A stretch of DNA of 58,716 bases from the NCBI GenBank assembly GCA_016200915.1, contig JACQDV010000048.1, positions 1 through 58,716 on the forward strand. Direction: 5' to 3'. Position numbers and translations under genes: made by a program. This document shows positions 1 to 7,113 of this stretch, piece after piece. Under the pieces are notes generated by a model. That model had not been told where the DNA came from. It made no database searches and worked only from the letters and a program-made list of their open reading frames with translations. This stretch comes from Sphingobacteriales bacterium (GTDB taxonomy: Bacteria; Bacteroidota; Bacteroidia; Chitinophagales; Chitinophagaceae). Positions within the stretch are counted from its first letter, which is position 1. Every line of letters starts with the position of its first letter.

Positions 1-139
1 AAATTCTACAGATTTTGAGCATCTCCATTTTTGAAAAAATGCCCATAAATCAACTGTTTCAGCAAACTCAATTACAATATTTCAAAGAACAAAATCATAA
101 CCAATTGAATATGTTTGACTAATAACGCAACGCTAATGA
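1..139 (+). mobile_element. 3' end of an IS4-type insertion sequence, left copy
   Basis: The first 139 bases are identical, in inverted orientation, to 58577-58715. The block holds the 3' end of a transposase gene, its double stop TAATAA and 14 further bases. Identity to the other copy ends at base 139, which places the IS end at or just before that point. The element continues outside the window to the left. The IS4 assignment rests on the C-terminal transposase residues as I remember them from Bacteroidota IS4 members, not on a search. Confidence 0.8.
3..122 (+). pseudogene. IS4-type transposase, C-terminal fragment (cut by window edge)
   Basis: An open frame enters from the left edge and encodes 39 residues before TAA TAA at 120-125. 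It begins ILQILSISIFEKMP and ends NQLNMFD. The ILQILS-(I/L)FEKxP stretch followed by a polar tail ending in (N)QL-x-(M/L)FD is what I know from the C-terminus of Bacteroidota IS4-family transposases. The catalytic DDE residues lie outside the window, so activity cannot be judged. It is partial because the window ends, not because of visible damage. Confidence 0.65.
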
Positions 140-156
140 ATAATGAATATGTTTAA

Positions 157-228
157 GAGGTTCAACAGGTTTAACAGGTTCAAAAAGTTGAATTAACCTT
201 TGAAACATTTTGAACTTTTTAAACTTTC
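157..228. repeat. Degenerate 9-bp tandem array, two inverted halves
   Basis: The units are nonamers in strict register. The first four read GAGGTTCAA, CAGGTTTAA, CAGGTTCAA and AAAGTTGAA. From 193 the period stays 9 but the sense flips, with units such as AACATTTTG and AACTTTTTA, so the halves are roughly inverted to each other. It lies between the IS end and glgC and is followed directly by a 7-bp array. It is non-coding, with no known function. Confidence 0.75.
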
Positions 229-234
229 GACCTT

Positions 235-269
235 TTAACAAGCAACAAACAACCATTAACCAGTAACAA
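235..269. repeat. Degenerate 7-bp tandem array upstream of glgC
   Basis: Five heptamers lie in register: TTAACAA, GCAACAA, ACAACCA, TTAACCA and GTAACAA. They sit 35 bp before the glgC start. This belongs to the same class as the 7-bp arrays at 7067, 13878 and 18807. Confidence 0.7.
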
Positions 270-303
270 AAAGACTTAACTTAGAACAATTAATTTAATT
301 ACT

Positions 304-1578
304 ATGATCAGCAAATCAACAATAGCCGTTATTTTAGGCGGTGGAGCCGGATCAAGATTATATCCATTAACAGCCAGCAGAAGTAAACCGGCTGTTCCTA
401 TTGCCGGTAAATATCGTTTGGTGGATATTCCCATTTCCAATTGTATCAATTCAAGTATCAACCGCATGTTTGTTTTAACGCAGTTTAACTCCGCATCGTT
501 AAACAGGCATATCAAGAATACGTATCACTTCAGTGCTTTCAGCTCGGCATTTGTTGATATTCTTGCTGCAGAACAAACGCCTGATAACCCAAGCTGGTAC
601 CAGGGTACTGCAGATGCAGTTCGTCAGAGTTTGCGCCATATCGCTCCGTTTGAAAGTGATTATATTTTAATATTATCAGGTGATCAATTATATCAAATGG
701 ATTTTCAGCAAATGCTCAATAACCATATTGAAAAAGGCGCTGATATTTCTATTGCAACCATTCCTGTTGGCGACAGGGAAGCACCTGAGTTTGGTATTTT
801 AAAACAAACAGATGGAATGATCAGTTCATTTATTGAAAAACCTAAGAAAGATGTGCTGGGCGATTGGGTAAGTGATACTGGTGATGTAATGCGCAGCATG
901 GGAAGAAAATATTTGGCTTCAATGGGTATTTATATTTTCAACCGTAAGTTGTTGTTTGATTTGTTAGAAGCAGAAAAGAAAGAAGCTACTGACTTTGGTA
1001 AAGAAATCATTCCTGAATCCATTACAAAATATAAAGTAGCCAGTTATCAGTACGATGGTTACTGGACGGATATTGGAAATATCTATTCCTTCTTTGAGGC
1101 CAATCTTGGATTAACGGCCGACATTCCTGATTTTAATTTGTTTGATAACAGCAAAGCAATTTATACCCGCAGCCGTATGCTGCCGCCGGCGAAAATCAGT
1201 GGTTCTACACTCGAAAAAACATTGATAACAGAAGGCTGCATTATCAGTGCCAGCCGTATTGAGAATAGTGTAATTGGTATAAGAAGCCGCATTGGACTGG
1301 GTACTACTATTGTGAGTACCTATATGATGGGTGGAGATTATTATGAAACGCTTGAAGAAATGCGTTACTCAGGTGAACGAGGTATTCCAAAGCTGGGTAT
1401 TGGTGAGAGATGTTACATCAAGAATGCGATCATTGATAAGAACTGCCGTATTGGTAATGATGTTCGTATTAACGGTGGTCATCATTTAGAAAACACTGAT
1501 CACTCATTATATACCGTTAAAGATGGCATTGTGGTAATTAAAAAAGGCGCTATTCTTCCCGATGGTTTTGTGATTTAA
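304..1578 (+). CDS. glgC: Glucose-1-phosphate adenylyltransferase
   Basis: GlgC makes ADP-glucose from ATP and glucose-1-phosphate, the committed step of bacterial glycogen synthesis, in the cytoplasm. The 424-aa length is normal. The nucleotide-binding loop GGGAGSR is at residues 12-18, followed by the KPAVP segment; WYQGTADA is at 98-104 and SGDQLY at 125-130. YWTDIGN precedes a C-terminal left-handed beta-helix. The ATG at 304 fits the conserved N-terminus and has no obvious Shine-Dalgarno sequence, as usual in this phylum. A hairpin terminator follows at 1604. glgB lies 8.4 kb downstream. No glycogen synthase gene (glgA) is in the window and it may lie beyond the left IS. Confidence 0.97.
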   Translation: MISKSTIAVILGGGAGSRLYPLTASRSKPAVPIAGKYRLVDIPISNCINSSINRMFVLTQFNSASLNRHIKNTYHFSAFSSAFVDILAAEQTPDNPSWYQGTADAVRQSLRHIAPFESDYILILSGDQLYQMDFQQMLNNHIEKGADISIATIPVGDREAPEFGILKQTDGMISSFIEKPKKDVLGDWVSDTGDVMRSMGRKYLASMGIYIFNRKLLFDLLEAEKKEATDFGKEIIPESITKYKVASYQYDGYWTDIGNIYSFFEANLGLTADIPDFNLFDNSKAIYTRSRMLPPAKISGSTLEKTLITEGCIISASRIENSVIGIRSRIGLGTTIVSTYMMGGDYYETLEEMRYSGERGIPKLGIGERCYIKNAIIDKNCRIGNDVRINGGHHLENTDHSLYTVKDGIVVIKKGAILPDGFVI

Positions 1579-1603
1579 TTGATCTTGTTAAACAATACTG
1601 ATA

Positions 1604-1637
1604 AAACACCGGTTTTTTATAAAGCCGGTGTTTTTTT
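1604..1637 (+). terminator. Rho-independent terminator after glgC
   Basis: The stem is AAACACCGG (1604-1612) with CCGGTGTTT (1625-1633), a 12-nt loop, and the T-tract continues to 1637. It separates glgC from the transporter gene. Confidence 0.85.
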
Positions 1638-1702
1638 ATTGTGTTTAGTTCTTATCTTCCGTCAGTAATTCCTGTTTAATAATTTACTAATAATCGATTG
1701 TT

Positions 1703-3241
1703 ATGGCTTCAGGTGTTAATGTAACCAATACTTCTGCTAAAAAGGTAAAGCCAACTCTTTCTTTTCTGCAAATCATGAACATGAGCGTAGGATTTTTCGG
1801 AATCCAGTTCGCTTTTGGTTTGCAGAATGCCAATGTCAGCCGCATCTTCCAGTCGCTCGGTGCAAAGATTGATGAAATCCCTATTCTTTGGATTGCTGCT
1901 CCGTTAACCGGTCTCATTATACAGCCCATTATCGGCCATATGAGTGATAAAACTTGGCTGGGAAAATTTGGAAGACGACGTCCCTATTTTATGGTAGGTG
2001 CTATACTGGCTTCCTTAGCATTGTTTGTCTTTCCAAATGCAGTAGCATTATGGATGGCTGCCTCATTGCTTTGGTTGCTGGATGCTTCTATTAATATTTC
2101 AATGGAACCTTTCCGTGCATTTGTAGGTGACATGTTGCCTGATTCACAACGTACAACCGGTTTCGCTGCTCAAAGTTTCTTTATTGGTGTAGGTGCGGTG
2201 ATCTCCTCAATGCTTCCATATATCCTCGAAAAATTTCATATTTCCAACGAAGCAGCGCAGGGTGGTATTCCGCCTACAGTGAGTCTTTCATTTTATACAG
2301 GTGCCGTCGTGTATATTGTTGCAATCGCCTATACAGTTTTTACAACGAAAGAATATTCCCCTGAAGAAATGAAATCTTTTTCTGTTGGTGCCGGGGAAGA
2401 TGAACCTGTAAAAAACATTAAGACAACAGCACAAAAGTTTATAAAGAAAGGCTTGATATGGGCTGGCATTGGCCTGGGACTTTCTGCCTTACTTTTCTAT
2501 CATAATTCTGTAGCTGAAAATAAACTGGAAAAAGAATTGTATGTATTAGTGCTGGGATTAGCAGCTTATGGTTTGTTCCAGGTGTTAGCTGGTTTATTTC
2601 ATAAAGCCAGTAATGATAACGGGCTGGTTGAAATTATGGACGACCTGGATCATCTTCCGGATACGATGAAAAAACTGGCAGTAGTACAGTTCTTTTCATG
2701 GTTTGCACTTTTCTCTATGTGGATTTATTCAACGCCTGCATTGGCACAACATTTATCCAACACCACTGACACCACTTCAGAAGCTTATAATAAAATAGGT
2801 AACTGGGTAGGAGTATTGTTTGCCTGTTACAATGGATTCTCAGCTTTATTTGCATTCCTTCTCCCTTTACTGGCTAAACAATTTTCAAGACCGATGGCGC
2901 ATATGATCGCTTTAATTGCGGGAGGTGTTGGTTTAATATCTTTCTATTTATTCCATAATGAAAATTACCTCATTTTAAGTATGGCAGGTGTTGGTTTCGC
3001 CTGGTCAAGCATTTTGGCAATGCCTTATTCTATGCTTACACAATCACTTCCTTCACATAAAATGGGAGTTTATATGGGTATCTTTAACTTCTTTATTGTA
3101 ATTCCGCAAATCCTTGCAGCTACTTTACTCGGAATATTAACCAAGCATTTATTTGGCGGAGAAGCCATCTATTCAATTGTACTGGGCGGATGTTCTATGA
3201 TTGTAGCGGCATTATTTACTTTAAGGATTAAAGGCAAATAA
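1703..3241 (+). CDS. GPH/SLC45-type MFS sugar transporter
   Basis: This is a 512-aa inner membrane protein with about 12 hydrophobic segments. The cytoplasmic loop after the second segment reads GHMSDKTWLGKFGRRRPYF, the D-x(3-5)-GRRRP signature of glycoside-pentoside-hexuronide and sucrose/maltose (SLC45-like) cation symporters. Placed between glgC and a secreted GH13 amylase, it probably imports maltose or malto-oligosaccharides into the cytoplasm. Substrate is inferred from context only. A soluble loop at about residues 225-245 is less conserved. Its own terminator-like hairpin follows at 3268. Confidence 0.88.
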   Translation: MASGVNVTNTSAKKVKPTLSFLQIMNMSVGFFGIQFAFGLQNANVSRIFQSLGAKIDEIPILWIAAPLTGLIIQPIIGHMSDKTWLGKFGRRRPYFMVGAILASLALFVFPNAVALWMAASLLWLLDASINISMEPFRAFVGDMLPDSQRTTGFAAQSFFIGVGAVISSMLPYILEKFHISNEAAQGGIPPTVSLSFYTGAVVYIVAIAYTVFTTKEYSPEEMKSFSVGAGEDEPVKNIKTTAQKFIKKGLIWAGIGLGLSALLFYHNSVAENKLEKELYVLVLGLAAYGLFQVLAGLFHKASNDNGLVEIMDDLDHLPDTMKKLAVVQFFSWFALFSMWIYSTPALAQHLSNTTDTTSEAYNKIGNWVGVLFACYNGFSALFAFLLPLLAKQFSRPMAHMIALIAGGVGLISFYLFHNENYLILSMAGVGFAWSSILAMPYSMLTQSLPSHKMGVYMGIFNFFIVIPQILAATLLGILTKHLFGGEAIYSIVLGGCSMIVAALFTLRIKGK

Positions 3242-3267
3242 TAAACACTGTAAATAAAAATACATTC

Positions 3268-3299
3268 ATGGTCCGGCCAAATGGTCAGACCATTTTTTT
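3268..3299 (+). terminator. Hairpin terminator after the sugar transporter
   Basis: ATGGTC (3268-3273) pairs with GACCAT (3288-3293), followed by seven T. A second ATGGTC at 3281 could compete for the same arm. The stem is only 6 bp, so attenuation rather than full termination is possible. Confidence 0.55.
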
Positions 3300-3320
3300 G
3301 AAAATACTTTAAATAAGAAG

Positions 3321-5183
3321 ATGATGAAAAGAGTATTATTAAGTTGTTTCTTTTTTATCGGGCTTATTAAAATGTCACTTGCCTCCGGGTATAATCTTTA
3401 TGGAATTTATCCTACTAATTGGTGGGTTGGAATGAAGAACCCTAATCTACAACTAATGGTTCATGCAGATAATGTTTCTGATGATCATATCTCCGTGTCT
3501 TATCCCGGTGTTAAACTTTTAAAGATTTCAAAAGTTGAGAATAAGAATTATGTTTTTATTGACCTGTATATTTCTCCGGGAGCAAAGCCCGGAAAAATAA
3601 AATTGCATTTTGACGGGGGAGAAGGTGATGGAGATATTTTGTATGAATTAAAACCCCGCCGCAAGGGCAATGGAACTGAATTCGCACAAGGGGTTACCTC
3701 CAGTGATGTAATGTATTTAATCATGCCCGATCGTTTCAGCAATGGTGATCCATCTAATGATCGTGTGCCGGGGATGCTGGATCAATCACTGAGAAGAGAT
3801 ACTGTTTTCAATCGCCATGGTGGAGATTTAAAAGGGATACAAAATCATTTGGATTACCTGCAGGATTTAGGTGTATCTGCTTTGTGGTTAAATCCTGTAC
3901 TGGAAAATGATCGTCCGGAAAGAACAGAACACGGGTATGCATTTACCGATCATTATAAAATTGATCCAAGATTAGGCGGAGCAGATGCTTATAAAAATTT
4001 AATAAATGAAATGCACCGCCGTGGTATGAAGATGGTGCAGGATGCGGTGTACAATCATGTTGACATCAATCATTTTTTTGTAAAAGACCCGCCAATGAAA
4101 GACTGGTTGCATCAATGGCCTTCATACACCAACACACATTACAAAGACCAGGTGCTGTTTGATCCATATGCTTCTGCTATTGATAAAAAAATAATGAGTG
4201 ATGGCTGGTTTACCCCGCAAATGCCTGATTTAAATCAGTCCAATCCATATGTGGCAAACTTTTTAATTCAGCATGCTATATGGTGTGTGGAAGAATTTGG
4301 TGTTGATGGATGGAGAATTGATACATACGCTTACAATGATCTGGCCTTTATGAATCGCTGTAACCAGGCTTTGTATAATGAGTATCCAAAAATTTCCATC
4401 TTTGGTGAAACATGGGTACATGGTGTAATTAACCAAGCCTATTTCTGTCAGAACAATTTTAATATTCCTTATAAAAGCAACATGCAGGCTACCACTGATT
4501 TTCAAATGTTGTTCTATGGAATACAGGCAGCACTCACACAACCATTCGGCTGGACAGAAGGATTAAGCAGACTTTACACCACAGCAGCACAGGATATAGT
4601 ATATAAAGATCCAATGCGGGAGGTTATTTTTTTAGACAACCATGATATACCACGTTTTTATTCCGTGCTGGATGAAGACACTACGAGATATAAAATGGCT
4701 ATTGCGTGGCTGATGACCTTCCGTGGTATTCCGCAAATGTATTATGGCAATGAAATTTTAATGGCTGGCACAACATCACCTAATGATGGCTATGTACGGA
4801 AAGATTTTCCCGGAGGTTGGAATGGAGATGTTTCCAATAAATTCACTGAAGCAGGAAGGACAACGAAAGAAAATTCGATTTTTAATTATTACAAAAGATT
4901 TATTCATTTTCGGAATAATTCATCTGCTATTAAAACGGGTAAAATGATGCAATACTTTCCGCAGGATGGTGTGTATGTTTATTTCCGTTACGATAATAAA
5001 CAAACCGTAATGGTGATCATGAATCAAACCGATGAATTAAAAACAATTGATATGAGCCGATTTAGCGAAAGGGTAGCAGGATATACAAAAGCTTATGATG
5101 TTTCAGACGGAATGGAGTTTGCTTTAGAAAAAAAAATAAGTCTTGGTGGACGATATACATTAGTACTTGAATTGAGAAGATAA
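3321..5183 (+). CDS. Secreted GH13 alpha-amylase / neopullulanase-type hydrolase
   Basis: This is a 620-aa glycoside hydrolase family 13 enzyme acting on alpha-1,4-glucans or cyclodextrins. A signal peptide (to about residue 22, ending SLASG) sends it to the periplasm or cell surface. An N-terminal beta-sandwich (about 25-115) of the cyclomaltodextrinase type comes before the (beta/alpha)8 barrel. All catalytic residues are visible: nucleophile D334 in GWRIDTY, acid/base E363 in FGETW, and D439 in FLDNHD. QDAVYNH is region I. The layout resembles SusA/neopullulanase of Bacteroidota. With the upstream transporter it would supply oligosaccharides for uptake. Two ATGs in tandem at 3321 make the start uncertain by one codon. 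Confidence 0.93.
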   Translation: MMKRVLLSCFFFIGLIKMSLASGYNLYGIYPTNWWVGMKNPNLQLMVHADNVSDDHISVSYPGVKLLKISKVENKNYVFIDLYISPGAKPGKIKLHFDGGEGDGDILYELKPRRKGNGTEFAQGVTSSDVMYLIMPDRFSNGDPSNDRVPGMLDQSLRRDTVFNRHGGDLKGIQNHLDYLQDLGVSALWLNPVLENDRPERTEHGYAFTDHYKIDPRLGGADAYKNLINEMHRRGMKMVQDAVYNHVDINHFFVKDPPMKDWLHQWPSYTNTHYKDQVLFDPYASAIDKKIMSDGWFTPQMPDLNQSNPYVANFLIQHAIWCVEEFGVDGWRIDTYAYNDLAFMNRCNQALYNEYPKISIFGETWVHGVINQAYFCQNNFNIPYKSNMQATTDFQMLFYGIQAALTQPFGWTEGLSRLYTTAAQDIVYKDPMREVIFLDNHDIPRFYSVLDEDTTRYKMAIAWLMTFRGIPQMYYGNEILMAGTTSPNDGYVRKDFPGGWNGDVSNKFTEAGRTTKENSIFNYYKRFIHFRNNSSAIKTGKMMQYFPQDGVYVYFRYDNKQTVMVIMNQTDELKTIDMSRFSERVAGYTKAYDVSDGMEFALEKKISLGGRYTLVLELRR

Positions 5184-5188
5184 TTTTT

Positions 5189-5216
5189 AAAAGCCCCGCA
5201 AAAGCGGGGTTTTTTA
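5189..5216 (+). terminator. Rho-independent terminator after the amylase gene
   Basis: The stem CCCCGC (5194-5199)/GCGGGG (5204-5209) has a 4-nt loop, is flanked by A residues on the left and followed by a run of T. Confidence 0.9.
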
Positions 5217-5270
5217 TTGTGAAGTTTTAATTGAATTCAGTAACTTAATAGCACTTTATCATTTCATTCG

Positions 5271-5296
5271 AAACCGACTGTTCACTAAACCGACTG
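5271..5296 (+). repeat. Direct repeat AAACCGACTG just upstream of corA
   Basis: AAACCGACTG occurs at 5271-5280 and again at 5287-5296, with start points 16 bp apart and the second copy ending 5 bp before the corA ATG. The spacing is compatible with a direct-repeat regulator site or with a short duplication. No regulator can be named. Confidence 0.45.
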
Positions 5297-5301
5297 CTGC
5301 T

Positions 5302-6282
5302 ATGTCAGAAACAATTGTAAACTGCGCCGCCTATTCCGGTGGTAAACGAGTAGCCAATATTGCATTATCACAAGTGCATGTGGAATTAGAACATGCCGAT
5401 GAATTTGTGTGGGTGGGACTTCATGAACCGGAAAGTGAAACACTTAAATTAGTACAACAGGAATTTCACCTTCATGAATTAGCCATTGAAGATGCACTAA
5501 GAGCACATCAGCGTCCCAAGCTGGAATTGTATGGTGATTCGCTGTTTATTGTTTTACGAACAGCACAGATCAATCCGCAAACACAAAAAATAGAATTCGG
5601 CGAAACCCATTTCTTTATGGGTAAAAATTTTTTAGTTACCGTTCGTCATGGTTCATCATTAGCATATACTGAAGTTCGTACCCGTTGTGAACGGATGCCG
5701 CATTTGCTGAGTAAAGGCCCGGCCTTTGCGTTGTATGCAGTAATGGATTCAATCGTTGATCAGTATTTTCCGGTAATTGAAATGTTAGAACACGAACTGG
5801 AGAAAATGGAAGAGAAAGTATTTGCTGAAAAGTACAGGAGAGAAACTACGGAAGAAATTTATGATATGAAGCGGCAATTGCTCGATGTGAAAAGAGCGGT
5901 GTCCCCGTTAATCGATATCTGTAATAAATTAATGCGGTTCGATCTTGCAATTATAGATGAAGAAACAAGACCATACTTCCGTGATGTGTATGATCATTCT
6001 GTTCGTATCAATGAAATGGTGGATAATGCCAGAGAGCTTTTATCATCAGCATTAGAAGCAAATTTTTCCATGATCAGCATTTCGCAAAATGAAGTATCAA
6101 AGAAATTTGCCGGCTGGGCAGCCATCATTGCAGTACCCACCATGATCGCCGGTTTTTATGGAATGAATTTTAAGTTTATTCCCGAACTGGAATGGCATTA
6201 CGGTTATTTCTTTGTAATTGGCATTACCGTTCTTGCCTGTGGTACTTTATATTACTTCTTTAAAAGATCGGGCTGGTTTTAA
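5302..6282 (+). CDS. corA: CorA-family magnesium/cobalt transport protein
   Basis: This 326-aa inner membrane divalent-cation channel has a large alpha/beta cytoplasmic domain (about 1-260), a long helix rich in Glu/Lys (EHELEKMEEKVFAEKYRRE) and two C-terminal membrane segments. The signature GMN is at residues 287-289, in FYGMNF at the end of the first membrane helix, and the protein ends in a short basic tail. Family knowledge says it forms a pentamer and lets Mg2+ (also Co2+/Ni2+) in. It has its own terminator upstream and converges with the GLPGLI gene 12 bp downstream, so it is probably monocistronic. It has no clear link to the glucan genes. Confidence 0.95.
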   Translation: MSETIVNCAAYSGGKRVANIALSQVHVELEHADEFVWVGLHEPESETLKLVQQEFHLHELAIEDALRAHQRPKLELYGDSLFIVLRTAQINPQTQKIEFGETHFFMGKNFLVTVRHGSSLAYTEVRTRCERMPHLLSKGPAFALYAVMDSIVDQYFPVIEMLEHELEKMEEKVFAEKYRRETTEEIYDMKRQLLDVKRAVSPLIDICNKLMRFDLAIIDEETRPYFRDVYDHSVRINEMVDNARELLSSALEANFSMISISQNEVSKKFAGWAAIIAVPTMIAGFYGMNFKFIPELEWHYGYFFVIGITVLACGTLYYFFKRSGWF

Positions 6283-6294
6283 TGTTGAGTATGA

Positions 6295-7035
6295 TCATAG
6301 CAGGCTGGTCCAAATAACCTTTGACCCATATTTGCCCCAATCCTTCATGGCTTTACCAAGACTTACATTGTATTGCTGCCAGTTTACTTTCTTCCCTTTT
6401 TGTTTGGGCGAAAGTTCTTGTGGTGTTGGTTCAATTAATTCTACTTTGGTGGCAAACCAGGTAGTATTTAATCTTGGTACTGCTAATCCCAATATCATTC
6501 CGGGTAAATTGCCAAAGCTTTCAGGGCCGCTGCTTACCATTATCTCATCTGTGTAAAAGGCTACTACATAAACGGAGTCACAAATTTTAGTTACTGCTTT
6601 TTTGCATTCAAAACCGGCGATCTTTCTTGTTTCATTGGTGATCTTCCATTCGCAGTTGCGCAGGCTGTCTTCAATCAAAAATGTTTCTTCATAAACATCC
6701 CGCTGAATTTTAATGCGGCTGTTCTTTAAATCTTTTACAATAACATCATCGGTTGATGGTTTTCTTCCCCATAGATATTTATTGTCAGTATTTTCTTTGG
6801 CTAATTTATAAACGCTTTTATCTTCATTAAAGTCCAGCACATACATATCACTCAGCACTTTTGGAAAATTTTTCATCATATCTTTCATCCAGTTGCTTTC
6901 CAGGTCTTCTTTATCATACATGGCAAACTGGTTAAATCTTTTTTCAAATTCAATTTTACCAGCCGTAATAAATTTCACCTGTGCATTTGAAAAAAAAGCA
7001 CTCACCAGGAATAAATTGATTAACCAATATTTCAT
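6295..7035 (-). CDS. GLPGLI family protein
   Basis: This 246-aa exported protein has a signal peptide ending SNAQ at about residue 19. The family-naming motif appears as NLPGMILGL at residues 176-184, preceded by the typical cleft sequence with GFECKKA and W/YT-x-EI. GLPGLI proteins are restricted to Bacteroidota and have no settled biochemical role. They are commonly encoded next to a large CarboxypepD_reg/TonB-receptor-like outer membrane protein, as here, where the partner ends 78 bp upstream. The pair is probably co-transcribed from upstream of 9888 with the 7-bp repeat array between them. Confidence 0.9.
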   Translation of the reverse strand: MKYWLINLFLVSAFFSNAQVKFITAGKIEFEKRFNQFAMYDKEDLESNWMKDMMKNFPKVLSDMYVLDFNEDKSVYKLAKENTDNKYLWGRKPSTDDVIVKDLKNSRIKIQRDVYEETFLIEDSLRNCEWKITNETRKIAGFECKKAVTKICDSVYVVAFYTDEIMVSSGPESFGNLPGMILGLAVPRLNTTWFATKVELIEPTPQELSPKQKGKKVNWQQYNVSLGKAMKDWGKYGSKVIWTSLL

Positions 7036-7066
7036 AAATCGTTTTTAAAATTTAATTTATCAAAAA

Positions 7067-7108
7067 CCACAAACCACAAACCACAAACCACAAACTATAA
7101 ACCATAAA
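7067..7108. repeat. Degenerate 7-bp tandem array
   Basis: Six heptamers are in exact register: CCACAAA four times, then CTATAAA and CCATAAA. The array ends 5 bp from the stop codon of the receptor gene. The same heptamers recur at 18807-18841 and 22507-22520. Confidence 0.85.
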
Positions 7109-7113
7109 CTCTT

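Noticed and set aside
6218-6556. 112-aa plus-strand frame across the end of corA
   Set aside because: It overlaps corA out of frame and the GLPGLI gene antisense, with no independent support.
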